Origin: Actinomadura cremea
GTDB lineage: Bacteria; Actinomycetota; Actinomycetes; Streptosporangiales; Streptosporangiaceae
DNA length: 64,000 nucleotides
NCBI RefSeq assembly: GCF_014648495.1
Contig: NZ_BMRF01000018.1
Span: forward strand, 1-64,000
Reading direction: 5' to 3'
Notes under the pieces: model-generated
The model's input: only the letters and a program-made list of their open reading frames with translations
Told to the model about the DNA's origin: nothing
Database searches by the model: none
Shown here: positions 1-9,900 of the stretch, piece after piece
Layout: each line of letters opens with the position of its first letter
How positions within the stretch are numbered: the stretch's first letter is position 1
Program-made: the position numbers and the translations under genes

Positions 1-20
1 CTTAACCTGCAGAAACAGGA

Positions 21-188
21 TCACGCGGAGATCAACTCATACACCACTCCGCTGGACGTGACCTCGGTCTCGGCGCGCTCCCATCGTCCAACGGTCGAAC
101 GCTCGACGCCCAACCGGTCAGCAAGCCGCTCCTGGCTGTACCCGACCGCCCGACGCCGCTCAGCGAGACGCCGCCTTCTCAACGCCAT
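21..188 (-). CDS. Short Cro/C1-type helix-turn-helix protein, probably truncated
   Basis: Reading leftward from an ATG at 188 gives 55 residues. Residues 18-37 (SQERLADRLGVERSTVGRWE) are a clear XRE-type helix-turn-helix of the kind that opens many actinomycete DNA-binding proteins. Directly after the recognition helix the usual acidic and tryptophan-containing continuation is missing. Unrelated residues and a TGA at 21-23 follow, so the gene looks cut off by a frameshift or rearrangement. It starts 224 bp from, and divergent to, the ATPase gene at 413. It could still be an intact mini-regulator, but I think truncation is more likely. Confidence 0.55.
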   Translation of the reverse strand: MALRRRRLAERRRAVGYSQERLADRLGVERSTVGRWERAETEVTSSGVVYELISA

Positions 189-412
189 CAGTCACACCCC
201 CACCGACCATCCATTGAAAGGTTCATCGGGCCGTATCGCCTGGTCAAGCGAGGATGTGCCCCCAACATGCCTCATCGATGCCGAGTCCATGCTCTGGGCT
301 CCGACCAGTCTCAAGGGTTTGGTGGTCACAAAATTCAAGTCACGCGGACACGGATAGTGATCAGCAGCCTGTCACACTCAGTGCTCCGCCGGAGCAAGAC
401 GGAGGCAACAAC

Positions 413-865
413 ATGTCCGGCGACCTCGGATCACGCTGGCCCCTGCGCGACGAGACGGAGTTCGTCTGCCTGCCGAGCGCACCGCGCCTGGCCCGGCGTC
501 ACACCGCCATGATTCTCGCCAGTTGGGCACTCGACCACCTCGCGGATACCGCCCAGCTCTTGGTCAGCGAGCTCACAACCAACGCCTACAAGGCCGCCGG
601 CGTCGACGTCGAGGTGTACGGCTACATGGCGCTCGTCGGCGTCTCCCCCATCCACCTGCGGTTGGCCACGGACCTCACTCGTCTACTGATCGAGGTCTGG
701 GACGGCGATCCGCGTCCCCCCGTCGCCAAGGACGCAGGGCCAGACGCGGAGGGCGGCCGAGGCCTCCTCCTGGTCAGCACCCTCGCCGAACGCTGGAACT
801 ACTACTTCCCCCAGAGCGGCGGCAAGGTCGTCTGGTGCGAAACTACAGGGGTCGCTTCCTGTTGA
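413..865 (+). CDS. ATP-binding protein, RsbW/anti-sigma-like HATPase_c_2 family
   Basis: The product has 150 residues. The start was set at ATG 413, which follows a GGAGG ribosome site; the frame opens further upstream without support. It shows the GHKL ATPase pattern of actinomycete anti-sigma-factor-like proteins: an N-box (SELTTNAYKA) near residue 55, a degenerate G1 box (WDGDPRPP) and a glycine-rich lid (EGGRGLLLVSTLAERW) near the C-terminus. Such proteins usually bind ATP and regulate sigma factors or act as small serine kinases. The divergent HTH fragment at 21-188 is a common type of neighbour for this family. Its partner cannot be told from the sequence. Confidence 0.85.
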   Translation: MSGDLGSRWPLRDETEFVCLPSAPRLARRHTAMILASWALDHLADTAQLLVSELTTNAYKAAGVDVEVYGYMALVGVSPIHLRLATDLTRLLIEVWDGDPRPPVAKDAGPDAEGGRGLLLVSTLAERWNYYFPQSGGKVVWCETTGVASC

Positions 866-1602
866 TGTAAACGATGCGCCATGACCGGAGGGACGTGCCC
901 GGCATGACAGCGCAGGACGCATGAGCCTCTCGATCACCCATCGTGGTGTGAGGGCCAGATGCACCAGCACTCGACCTCCCGCTTTTCAGAGGTAGCGATC
1001 GCACTGCATCTGCAACGTCTGCCAAGGTCGGACGGCGCCTGACGTACGCCTGTAATGATGGTGGGTGGCCATCGTTGCCATCAAGATCATGCGCCCGTCC
1101 GCTCGGCTACGGGCAGGAGGAACCTTTCCACGAGACTGCTCACGACCACCTGGAGAAGTTCAGCACGATCCTCCATCGCGGTACCTCCCTCTTCACCTTG
1201 CCTGCTCTTGATCCTGTCCATGAGCCAGTTGCCAAGGACTGCAAGTGAGATCAAGGCCAGAGATCCGAGCGGGAGAGCCTCGGCCAGCATCGAACCGGCT
1301 TCCTGCCCCATAGCCCAACGGACGGGCTACTGACTATACGCCCTACGAGCCAACCTGTTTTCCGAGCCAACTACGGTTGCCGTCCGATCAGAAGGCCCTA
1401 TACGGCGCTATCAGCTTGGGAAGCAAACCGATCACGCCGATAACCGGGCCTGACCTGCCCGTAGGCCTGCCCTCAAGTGACCGCTCTTGCCCCTTGACCA
1501 CCGGCCTGTATTGCACGTGGGTTGCACGACCGTGAACCGGCTGGCCTGCAACTTGGTCGCCTCCGCGCCGCGCCGTCGCGTCCCTCGTGGTGGTGTGGGG
1601 GA
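866..1602. other. Long gap with only one weak small ORF
   Basis: Apart from the possible membrane peptide at 1087-1290 I recognise nothing here. Several short frames are open on both strands (for example 843-1025 and 1388-1618 on the minus strand). Their composition is not protein-like and they lack ribosome sites. No tRNA, terminator-strength hairpin or repeat copy was seen. Confidence 0.5.
1087..1290 (-). CDS. Possible small membrane protein
   Basis: This is a 67-residue frame. The start at ATG 1290 was chosen because AGGAAG lies about 7 bases upstream; an ATG seven codons earlier has no ribosome site. Residues 3-22 are hydrophobic (leucine, alanine and isoleucine rich, one predicted membrane span). 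A charged segment and an amphipathic C-terminal helix follow. I do not recognise a family. The gene stands alone in a poor region, so it may be spurious. Confidence 0.35.
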   Translation of the reverse strand: MLAEALPLGSLALISLAVLGNWLMDRIKSRQGEEGGTAMEDRAELLQVVVSSLVERFLLPVAERTGA

Positions 1603-1962
1603 TCATTCCAGGAGGCAAAGACAGAAGGGGTGGCCTGCCGGGTCCAAGAAGACCCGGTAAGACGTGCAGGGCTGCTCCGGGTGTTTGGTCGCGCCGAGGT
1701 TGATCACTGCCGCCTCAGCGGCATCGAGGTCGTCAACGATCACATCGATGTGCATTTGCTGGGGCCGCTCTTGGGTCGGCCACGCTGGTGGCGTGTAATC
1801 ATCCACCTTGTGGAAGGAGATGCACTGGCCGAACTCGGCGCAAGCCGCTGCTCGGTCAGCGGAGACGTCGATCTTCCAATCCAGCATCGCGCCGTAGAAC
1901 CTGGCGAGTGCACCAGGATCGGGACAGTCGATAACGATGAGGGGCATGCGAGCGATCGCCAT
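1603..1962 (-). CDS. VOC-superfamily (glyoxalase-like) protein
   Basis: The product is 119 residues from ATG 1962; a GTG at 2004 in the same frame would add 14 residues. It begins with the typical glyoxalase-like motif VIDCPDPGALARFYGAMLDW, has the paired beta-alpha-beta-beta-beta layout expected of vicinal-oxygen-chelate proteins, and ends with the usual FLDPAGHPFCLC strand. The final histidine and an internal HIDV provide candidate metal ligands. In this large family the chemistry (dioxygenase, lyase, resistance protein) cannot be assigned from sequence. Neighbours give no hint. Confidence 0.8.
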   Translation of the reverse strand: MAIARMPLIVIDCPDPGALARFYGAMLDWKIDVSADRAAACAEFGQCISFHKVDDYTPPAWPTQERPQQMHIDVIVDDLDAAEAAVINLGATKHPEQPCTSYRVFLDPAGHPFCLCLLE

Positions 1963-2073
1963 GTCGGCCACATTATCGACGATCGCGGTCCCAGTCTTCG
2001 TCACCTACACCACCCGGCGGGACGGCATCTCCGCGCCTCAACCGTCGCACGCCTGCACAGACCCAGCAACCGG

Positions 2074-2205
2074 CCCGGAGGTGTTCCCGCGCGGACGACC
2101 TCAGCCACAGCCGGGCGTCTTGCGCGGGAGTACCCTCCGGGCCGCGGGGGTCCAGGGGGCGGGGCAGCCCCCTGGTAAGCGCACGCTCAACCGGCTGGCC
2201 CAACC
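2074..2205. repeat. Structured repeat, copy 1
   Basis: First of three related copies (see 2846-3010 and 5759-5905). The arm at 2075-2093 pairs with the arm at 2123-2140 with one bulged base and two G-U type pairs. A second, perfect 9-bp hairpin follows at 2152-2160/2167-2175 (CCAGGGGGC / GCCCCCTGG, 6-base loop). The downstream flank (GGTAAGCGCACGCTC) is also shared with copy 2. The upstream GTTAGCAC module of copies 2 and 3 is not recognisable here. Confidence 0.75.
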
Positions 2206-2329
2206 CACCGACCGTCCGCTCTTCAGCTATAGCGACACCCCTGCCGGACGCACATCGAGCGAGGCTGACGGGTGGGCGCCGTGTGCCCGTAGCCGTGGCT
2301 GGTGCCCGCCGTTGCTGTCACCGCTGCTG

Positions 2330-2581
2330 TCACCCGCGGGCCCGCTGACCTCGCCGCTTCAACCGCCGAACACGCCGCTCGTACTGCCCTGCGCGGCGCC
2401 GTTGAGCGCGATCGACGAGCAACGTACGCGGGTCCGCTGCCAATTCGTACAATTCGGCCTCGAACGGGTCGGCGTCGTACTCGACGAGCTGCGCCAGCGC
2501 ATCGCGATCCTGCTTGGCCGTAGGCCGTCGCCGGCGCACCTGGTGCCGCCAGGCGTGGCCGCTCGCCTCCGCTTCGTCCAC
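2330..2581 (-). CDS. Small hypothetical protein
   Basis: The frame is 83 residues from a GTG at 2581 preceded by a strong GGAGGAG site about 12 bases upstream. The protein has an acidic central helix (VEYDADPFEAELYELAADP) and a very basic C-terminal third, a layout plausible for a small nucleic-acid-associated protein. I recognise no family. The overlapping plus-strand frame is low-complexity. It sits between two copies of the structured repeat. Confidence 0.45.
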   Translation of the reverse strand: MDEAEASGHAWRHQVRRRRPTAKQDRDALAQLVEYDADPFEAELYELAADPRTLLVDRAQRRRAGQYERRVRRLKRRGQRARG

Positions 2582-2845
2582 GCTCCGAAGTTACTCCTCC
2601 ACACCCACGGCGAGAACCCGATCATTCCGAGGACAAGCCGACCCGGAGCGCAGCGAAGCGAGCACCACCGGAAGCGGTGCGTCAGCCGATCGCCCCGACC
2701 GCAAACGATGCTCAACCACCCTGGCGATTGTACGGCCGAAGGTGCGCCTTCTGATCCGTAGCAAGATCAGCACTGTCCAGCGCCGTCCCCCACGTCCCCC
2801 GCCTGCAAGACAACCGCCTCGCCCATCCACCATCGTCCAAGATCG

Positions 2846-3010
2846 TTCGACCCGTTGTTAGCACCTGCGTTAGCAGTTACACCGACCCGGAGGGTGCTCC
2901 CGCGGGAACGGCATCAGCCACAGTCGGGCGTCTCGCGCGGGAGTATCCTCCGGCCCGCAGGGGTCCAGGGGGCGGCGTAGCCCCCTGGTAAGCGCACGCT
3001 CGATCGACTG
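2846..3010. repeat. Structured repeat, copy 2
   Basis: Begins with two GTTAGCA boxes (about 2856-2873). A long hairpin follows, with arms 2887-2904 and 2936-2953. All 18 positions pair if G-U is allowed; two of them are G-U. The second hairpin is 2965-2973/2980-2988, with the same stem sequence and loop length as copy 1. No protein-coding sense was found across it. Confidence 0.8.
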
Positions 3011-3271
3011 GCCTGACCCCACTGGGCGTCCGCCTTCCAGAGGTACAGACTCTGCATCAACCATGCCTACTGAGGTCAGACGAGGCCTGGTGTGCATCGA
3101 CGGTACTTTCCGGCCACCGTCGTTGCCATCATCTGGTGGCCGTCAACCCAGTTGTTGGCCCGCCGAACGCGCTGCTCTGCTGCCTGCGTGACGATGCTGG
3201 GGACGTTCCACGACCAACACGCGCTGGCTTTGTGGCTCAGTTAACCTATCGACCACACTCAACCGTCTGGC

Positions 3272-3300
3272 TTCAGCTATCTACTGGAACAGGGCATAAT
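3272..3300 (+). promoter_or_regulatory. Candidate promoter giving a leaderless transcript
   Basis: A TTCAGC -35-like box (3272-3277) and a CATAAT -10 box (3295-3300) are separated by 17 bp. Transcription would start at or next to the ATG at 3307, and no ribosome site precedes that ATG. A leaderless mRNA is therefore likely. The upstream stretch 3011-3271 holds nothing else I recognise. Confidence 0.5.
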
Positions 3301-3306
3301 AAAGTG

Positions 3307-3741
3307 ATGACTGCTAAGGATGTGGACTGTGTTGATTGCGCTGGCGTGTTCATCGACACACGCCAGCAACATTACGATCATGTGCATCCGGCCGAGATCC
3401 TTCCGGAGGAAGGCGATACCGACACTGGGAGCGTCGTCGCAGGCTACGCGGTCGGTTTCGCGGGGGACGAGCTTCCTCAGACCTGGATCTTCTTCGCTGA
3501 TCTAGAACCGGCGATCGCGTTTGGCCGAGCTGGTCGGATGTCGAGCTATGACATCACAAGCTACGGTGTGTACGAAGCTGCCCGGGAGACCCGACATGTC
3601 CCCGGAGGCAAAGGTAGGTTGGTTACTCTCTACATCAGGTCCAGAGACCTCAGGGACCACGACGCGCATGTGGAGGCGCCAATTTTGGAGCGCTGGATCA
3701 AGGGGTGCCACCCGGATTCTGCCTACTTTGAGCGGGAGTGA
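3307..3741 (+). CDS. Hypothetical protein
   Basis: The product is 144 residues. ATG 3307 is preferred over upstream in-frame codons because the residues before it are not protein-like and a -10 box lies just upstream. The N-terminus carries a C-V-D-C-x-G motif (residues 8-13). Histidines follow at HYDHVHPAEI. The middle contains a hydrophobic strand (VVAGYAVGFAGDELPQTWIFF) that is not a membrane span. I do not recognise the family. The GC content is moderate for this window, in keeping with the accessory character of the region. Confidence 0.65.
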   Translation: MTAKDVDCVDCAGVFIDTRQQHYDHVHPAEILPEEGDTDTGSVVAGYAVGFAGDELPQTWIFFADLEPAIAFGRAGRMSSYDITSYGVYEAARETRHVPGGKGRLVTLYIRSRDLRDHDAHVEAPILERWIKGCHPDSAYFERE

Positions 3742-4151
3742 CAGAGTCTTGGCTTCGTAGTTGGGGGACGGGGGAGACCCGACCATGTATGCGCACTGGT
3801 CGGGGGCTCCCTCGTGCTCCTAGCACAGTAAGCAGCTCTCGCAGTGGTGGGCCGTAGAGGAAGTCGATGCGGACGTCATCGCATTCCTTGATGGCGGCGA
3901 TGGAAACGGTGGCCTGGTAGCGCCCCGAGGTAGACGGGGCCTCAAGCCTGCTGCTGGTGCCCGGTGTGAGAGGCTGTTGTCGTCAGGACTGGCGTCAGCG
4001 TCGTCGGTGCTGACCTCGGGCCTTGAGCGCCGTACGTGCCACTCGTCCTGCTCAACTTGGCGGCGCTGGATACCACCGATGAGCGATAATTGCGCGTATC
4101 TGACCCGCCGTACGGACGGCTGGGGCTGAAGATTCGTAGAGAGGTCGTCAG
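3742..4151. other. Gap without recognised gene
   Basis: About 410 bases with no convincing frame on either strand. A GATAAT -10-like box lies at 4085-4090, about 60 bases before the small gene at 4152, but no -35 box at proper spacing was found. Confidence 0.5.
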
Positions 4152-4346
4152 ATGAGTGAGACCGTCTACATCACCGCACGAGGCGACCGTCACCATGCAA
4201 GCCCCAACTGCTCGGGCATCACTGGTCCGCACAAGACAGCAGTCACCCAGGGCTACGAGGTTTTCGAGCCCGAGGAGGTCACGCTTGCCGAGGCTCAGCA
4301 GCGTGGGAAGGGCGTGCCATGCCCGACCTGCGGTGGCTCGACGTGA
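4152..4346 (+). CDS. Small cysteine/histidine protein, probable zinc-binding
   Basis: The frame is 64 residues from ATG 4152, with AGAGAGG about 12 bases upstream. The pattern YITxxGxxHH..C near the N-terminus and PCPTCGG at the C-terminus is the layout of small Ada-like or zinc-ribbon-like proteins (sequence y-H-x-x-C then P-C-x-x-C), in which histidine and cysteines chelate one zinc. Function is unknown. The middle is glutamate-rich. I am fairly sure it is a real gene because the spaced Cys/His pattern would be unlikely by chance. Confidence 0.65.
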   Translation: MSETVYITARGDRHHASPNCSGITGPHKTAVTQGYEVFEPEEVTLAEAQQRGKGVPCPTCGGST

Positions 4347-4658
4347 GCAACGCCTTGCTCCGCCTCCTGCCCATCTCCTGAGTCGCCTGCTCGTAGCCGC
4401 ATCTTCCGGGACGAGGCCGTGAGGCGCTGGCTTCGCGTACGTGCAGGCATCAGACGAGATGCCGGTGCGGCGGATTTACAGTCCCCCGCCGAACGCTCCT
4501 TACCTGCGACTTCGTCGGCCACACCTGCAACCTCGGCACGTATTCGGCAAGGTCTGCGAGTCTCCCCCAGGCTGAGAAGGGTGACGCGATGCATGCTCAA
4601 TCGACCGGCGGATCGTTCAGGTTCAGGCTGTCGGCTTGGGAGAAGCACTCCCCTGACG

Positions 4659-4847
4659 GTGATCTTCGAGCCGACCGGCATGGAACACGTGATTCCAGCC
4701 GGCGAGCACCTCGTCATCGAGATCGACAACGACGGCGAGCACCTACCCGAGGTGGTCCATCTGCCCGGCTCCATCATGATCCATGAATCGACCTCCGGTC
4801 GACGCACACAGGCGTGGAACGCCTCCGGTGATGAGCTGACCATCTGA
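4659..4847 (+). CDS. Short hypothetical protein, possibly 5'-frameshifted
   Basis: From GTG 4659 the frame gives 62 residues that read like a compact beta-strand protein (VIFEPTGMEHVIPAGEHLVI and onward). Upstream, a different frame starting at ATG 4589 reads plausibly for about 22 residues (ending SAWEKHSP). The two would join into one protein if a single base were removed from the CCCC run at 4650-4653. Either the gene starts at 4659 or it carries a recent frameshift. No family recognised. Confidence 0.45.
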   Translation: MIFEPTGMEHVIPAGEHLVIEIDNDGEHLPEVVHLPGSIMIHESTSGRRTQAWNASGDELTI

Positions 4848-4969
4848 TTACAAGAAACCGGCCACCCCGAGAGAAAAGCCATCTCCGCAGGTGGTCCCGT
4901 GTGCGCTCGGTCGCCGGTGCCAGCAGTCGTAAGCCTCTGTTGCGGTACTTACGTGCTGTACAACTCGAG

Positions 4970-5578
4970 TCAGTCATCCGACTCGCGTTGGCTGTCACCG
5001 GCCAGCGCTTGAAGGTCTCGCACCGACTCGGCCCCCAAGGGCAGACCATCTACACCCAAATGACTTCGCACCCTGGGAGAGACCGTCATCGGTGCAGTCC
5101 AGCCCTGGTGCACCTGAGCGATCTGACTCGGCACAGGCGTAACCGGATAGGTGGAGATACCCCGTGCCCAGTTGATGAGCAGCCCTTCCGTCCCATCCAG
5201 GTCGGTCATCACAAGCGATACCGGTAGTCCCTGCTCGCTCCAGGTGTTCCAGACCGCCCAACCTTCCGGGCGCGGGTCCACGTTGAGCCGCTGACATGCC
5301 GTCTCATAGTCGTCGTCCATTCCGAACGGCATGGCCGCCGGCCTCAGCAGGACGACACCGCTCAAACGCATCCGCGGCCGGTCCGCCTCCTCATCCAGAC
5401 AGCCGTCACCTTGGTAGTGGTAGTGCCGGAGCGTCCGGGCCAACTCGTTCACGGCCCTGCGGAGCGCATTCGTCTCCTCGACTTCCTCAAAGTAGGCAAG
5501 CCATCCTTCGCCAGCAGCCGCGTCGACTACGGCGCGACTACGAGATTCGATCTCTCGCAGGTACTCAGATTCGCTCAT
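4970..5578 (-). CDS. Hypothetical protein
   Basis: The product is 202 residues from ATG 5578; the frame stays open upstream but those residues are low quality. The N-terminal 60 residues are helical and glutamate/arginine rich. The centre contains a tryptophan-rich stretch (EGWAVWNTWSEQGLPVSLVM) followed by a hydrophobic strand and GTEGLLINWARG. No signal peptide or membrane span is visible. I do not recognise the family. It runs toward the short gene at 4659 and lies 480 bp from the defence genes. Confidence 0.6.
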   Translation of the reverse strand: MSESEYLREIESRSRAVVDAAAGEGWLAYFEEVEETNALRRAVNELARTLRHYHYQGDGCLDEEADRPRMRLSGVVLLRPAAMPFGMDDDYETACQRLNVDPRPEGWAVWNTWSEQGLPVSLVMTDLDGTEGLLINWARGISTYPVTPVPSQIAQVHQGWTAPMTVSPRVRSHLGVDGLPLGAESVRDLQALAGDSQRESDD

Positions 5579-5758
5579 CTCGGGACCGGACACGGCATCA
5601 GTCTGACACGCCGTCCCCCTACTGGGCTGCCTGATTTCTCCGGGGCCGTAGATCCGAAGCATCTGGTTGCAAGCAAGATCGGGACCGTCCAGGCATGTCC
5701 CCACAGGTCCTCTGACCAGGGCCGCAACCTCCTGCCCGTCCACACCCGTCTAAGGTCA

Positions 5759-5905
5759 TCCGACCCCGTTGTTAGCACCACCGTTAGCACCCGCACCCGT
5801 CCCGGAGGGTGCGCCCGCGCGAACGGCGAGACGGTGTGACAGACAGCTTCGCGCGGGCGTGCCCTCCGGCCCGCGGGGGCTGGGGGCCGCGAGGCCCCCG
5901 CTTCG
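5759..5905. repeat. Structured repeat, copy 3
   Basis: Opens with two GTTAGCAC boxes at about 5770-5790. The long hairpin has arms 5802-5823 and 5848-5869. All 22 positions pair, two of them as G-U. Position 12 of the arm is G-C here but T-A in copy 2, a compensatory change. The second hairpin (GGGGGCC-GCGA-GGCCCCC, about 5882-5899) has a different stem sequence from copies 1 and 2 but keeps the shape. The copy lies upstream of the defence operon. Confidence 0.8.
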
Positions 5906-6057
5906 CTCTCGTCCAGCCGGGCTCGCCTTCAGATGCGCAGCCAGGCAATAATTGACCACATCAAGCCACGCAGTGTTACCGCGGTCGCTGTTGGGGCAGT
6001 CTAACTAACACAAGTACTGAGTCCCCGGACCCCTCCGCGCAGAAGCCTTGGAAGCCT

Positions 6058-6924
6058 GTGACCCACCAAGACCAGGCGCTCTTTGTTATCGACTCCGATG
6101 ATGTCGATGGCGAGCACCGCTACGTACGCGTGATCCCTCGTGACTCATCACGCTTGGCTATAGAGCTCGCACCACGCATCAGAAGCGCCTACTTCAATTT
6201 GCGTGCTGCTGAACAGCGTCTACGTGACGCGGCCGACGATCTGGCACGCTTCGACGCCACAGCACTAGTCACCGAGGAAGAAATTGAGGCGGCCCTAGAA
6301 GAAGAGCTGAACGCGGTCCTACCGGCGGACTGGAAAGGAGGAAGACCAAAACATACCGATACTCAGCGTAGCGAGTTGGCAGAGATCATTGCGGCGCACG
6401 TCCTTGCAACTATATTTCAAGCAGTAATTCCAGCCTCACGAATCGCACATAAGGAGATACCAGATCAACAGACCCGAGGGGTAGATGTACTGGCTTTTGA
6501 GGACGTCACCGATAACGATCTTAAGATCGTAATAGGGGAAGTGAAGGGTTCGAGCGACACAAAATCTCCTCCTGGAGTGGTGCTCGATATGGCAGCCAAG
6601 CTTCCCCAACTCGCTAGCGACAGGCGCGCACTCGCTCAAGAATTTATATGGCTACGCGACAATTGCGATGAAGAATACGCACAGCTTTGTTCGCAACTCT
6701 GTTCAAGATTTCTACTCAAGCGGGCTGATCCAGATCTAGTTCTAGCGCCTCTTCTTATTCGCACAAGGGCTACCGCTGGCGAGGCAGACTATGGTAAGTT
6801 TCGCACGGATGCTTCAGCGTTCGTCCACAGAATTCGATTTACCACAATAATTCTGGACGTTGAAGACTTGTTCCAATTTGCAACGTCTGTCTACAAGGAA
6901 GCTCGCAGACTGGTTGATCAGTGA
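6058..6924 (+). CDS. hamA: HamA-like nuclease of a Hachiman-type defence system
   Basis: The product is 288 residues from GTG 6058, with GGAAG just upstream. After a coiled N-terminal third (residues 45-85), residues 104-163 carry a restriction-endonuclease-like core: an acidic helix (SELAEIIAAHVL), then G-V-D-V with Asp143, then I-G-E-V-K with Glu161 and Lys163, the PD-(D/E)xK triad seen in DUF1837/HamA proteins. HamA is the DNA-degrading effector held in check by HamB. The stop overlaps the helicase start by 4 bases, so the pair is co-translated. The gene is richer in A/T-ending codons than its surroundings, a sign of transfer. An AbpA-like or other nuclease name is possible, since the family call rests on motifs and gene order. 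Confidence 0.72.
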   Translation: MTHQDQALFVIDSDDVDGEHRYVRVIPRDSSRLAIELAPRIRSAYFNLRAAEQRLRDAADDLARFDATALVTEEEIEAALEEELNAVLPADWKGGRPKHTDTQRSELAEIIAAHVLATIFQAVIPASRIAHKEIPDQQTRGVDVLAFEDVTDNDLKIVIGEVKGSSDTKSPPGVVLDMAAKLPQLASDRRALAQEFIWLRDNCDEEYAQLCSQLCSRFLLKRADPDLVLAPLLIRTRATAGEADYGKFRTDASAFVHRIRFTTIILDVEDLFQFATSVYKEARRLVDQ

Positions 6925-9900
6925 CTCCTCAAGAACGCATCGCGCTATACCGGGAAGCATTTTCCTCAGAAGGAGGAGATGCTCTGGTTGGCAATGCACA
7001 AATAGCGTACATCGTGGAGGCGTTGACAGGGAAGCGCGAAGAGATTGATTCTGACGGAATCGATCTTCGAGACATAGCCTGGAGTTTTGAATCCCTGGCC
7101 ATCGAAAGTATGCGCTCGGGGTCATCCGAGAAAGTCTTGATTGACTATTTCGACACAGCATTTCAGCTACGCGCAAGTTTGCTGGTATCGGAAAATAAAC
7201 TAAGTATTCATGACCTGTGGATGCTAATAGCCTCCGGAGTGTCGTCGCAAAACCAACCTCAACTGCGCGACATACTTGGAGATTTCACCTGGACTAACCT
7301 CTTCGGAACAGCGCCGGCCAGCTGGGACGAGAGGGTGCTGTGGGAAGCAAGTCATGCTCTTTTCTGCCTAGCAAGGAAGAAGCATGGCTGGGAAGACATC
7401 GACGAGGCGATCTCCGCGCTGAATAGTCTGGTCGAACTACAAGCTGAGTATGAGCCGTCAGCAATGAACTCTGAGTCCGATGACTCAGGGAGGCAAGACC
7501 ACAGCGCTCGTCTACTTGGGCTCTATCACCTTGCCGAGGGCCTGACTACGCTGGGCGAATACCTTCGGACCGGTTTGCCGGAATCGGTGATGCCCACAAT
7601 CGAGCGCCACGCTGAGCATGCAAGGTTTCTTCTTGCTCGGACAAAGCAATCCGACCTGAGTCAGATAGGCTCTGCCGCCGCTGCCATTTTTCCGCAGCTC
7701 GTTCGTGCGAGCATTTGGTTCAATGCGAATCGTTTGTCTCAGGCAGCTAGGCAGTTTGCACGTAGACTCGCAAGCGAAGAACGGGATAACCCTGTCCTCG
7801 AATTGTGGTGGGGCCAACGCGAGGCACTTGCACAAAATCTACTTGACCCCTTTAAGGTCGCGATCGGCGTTCAGATGCCGACCAGCGCGGGCAAAACTCT
7901 ACTCGCAGAGTTTTCCATCATCCAGACTCTCGCACTTAATCCCGGGTCTATGGTGGCCTACATCGTCCCGACACGTGCACTTGTAAATCAGGTTACACGT
8001 CGACTAAGGCATGACCTAGAGGGCGAAGATATTGGACAGAGGAGCATTTCAGTCGAGGCAGCCGTTCCGGTTTTTGAACTAGACCCGACGGAAGATGCCA
8101 TGCTCACCAATCGCCCTGACATACTAGTAACAACTCCCGAAAAGCTAGACCTGCTAGTTCGTTCTCAGCACGCTTGTGTGCGCGACTTGTCTCTCGTTGT
8201 TGTAGACGAAGCACACTTGATATCTGAACCTAGCCGTGGCCCGCGGCTGGAGTTGCTCCTTGCGACGCTGAAGCGAGAACGAGGCACAACGTGCCGCTAT
8301 CTTCTTCTTACTCCTTTTCTTCCAAATGCGGACGAACTTGCTCGTTGGCTCGGTGATGCCGATAACGCTGCTATCAGTCTAGATTGGCGTCCATCACTGC
8401 AGGTTCGGGCGGCGGCTCAGTGGAAGCGCCGGAATAAGAAGTATTACGACAGCCTCAAATTGATTCCCTCTCTTACTCAGCCTAGCGAGTGGTCTGGCGT
8501 AGAGATAGAACTTGGTGAGGCACATGTTCAACCATCAAACAGGTCTCGCCCTGGCATTTCGGCGTCGACTGCGATCGCGATGTCATCCTTTGGGCGTTCG
8601 TGTCTTGTCCTGACCAGGGGGCAAGGGACAGCGGAGAGCCGGGCCACTGCGATAGCTTCTATCCTTGCTGATGAGAATCAAGAAGCACCGCATGGCGATG
8701 AACTGAGTGACGCCATCTCTTATATCGAGGCCGAACTAGGCACGTCCCACGCGCTGGCTAAGTCATTGCGGCAGGGGGTAGCTTTCCATCATGCCGGTCT
8801 CCCCCCTGAGGTCCGGATTCTTGTCGAGACTCTAATCGAGAAGGGTCTCGTTAGAATTGTCACTGGTACGACGACACTCGCACAAGGCGTTAACTTCCCT
8901 CTAGCAAGCGTCATAGTCGAATCTCTTAGCGTACCTCAAGGCCGCGGGAAGACCGGGAGAGCTTTGCAGTACTCCGAATTTTGGAATATTGCTGGAAGAG
9001 CCGGACGCGCCTTGCAGGACAGAGTAGGCACTGTTATTTGGCCCGCCAATAACGCCGATTCAATGAAGGAATTCGAACAGTTTCTAGCTGGCGAGGCCGC
9101 TCAGGTAGTCTCAGCCCTAGCTGAGACGCTTAGCAGGATTGACGATCTGAGTACGGACTACACTCTCCAACTAGTTCGCAACAATCCCAATCTTAGTCAC
9201 TTTTTGCAATACCTGGCCCATGCACTTAGAGTGGGTGGATTCGCGCAAGCAAGCGCCGAAATTGAGGACATCCTCAGGTCCTCGCTAGTATTTCATCGAA
9301 TCCGGGCCGATGATCGGGATGCAGCTGAGAGTTTGATCAGATGGTCGCGCGGATTTATGGAAGTTAGCCGCGACAGAGCTCTCTTGGAGGTGGCGGACAC
9401 CACCGGGCTTTCATTGCCAAGTGTTGGCCTATTGTCAAGCACCGCCTCACCGGAGATGCACGATCCAGAATTTTGGCTTCCGCAGAATCTGTTCGGTAGG
9501 GATATTGGTGGGCTAACTCGCACGGTCGAACTCCTGGCAGAAGTGCCAGAGTTCTCCCTCGGCTTGTCTGACGAACCCGGCGGGATTAACGCAGGTCGAG
9601 TCGCTGGAATTCTTCGCGACTGGGTAAACGGTGCAAGCCTGCCTCAACTGGTTCATACCTGGTTCCCCGGTTCAGAGGAAGCCTCAGCGCTTCGAGATGT
9701 TGGCCGTTATCTCTTCAGAGAGCTAACCGGCCAAATGCCGTGGGGGCTTGGTGCACTGCAACTGGTCAGCATGTCCGCGAGTGATGCCAATCCCGCAGTC
9801 GTCGAAGCCCGACGAGTACCCGCTATGGCGTACTACGGTGTGCGCACTCGGGGAGCTGTCGCCTTGAGGATGATCGGCGTTCCCCGCGCCGCCGCCGAAG

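Noticed and set aside
1388-1618. 76-codon minus-strand frame
   Set aside because: No ribosome site, no recognisable fold and composition typical of random GC-rich frames.
4057-4090. Promoter for the small gene at 4152 (TTGGCG and GATAAT)
   Set aside because: The boxes are 22 bp apart without a dyad, too far for a normal promoter.
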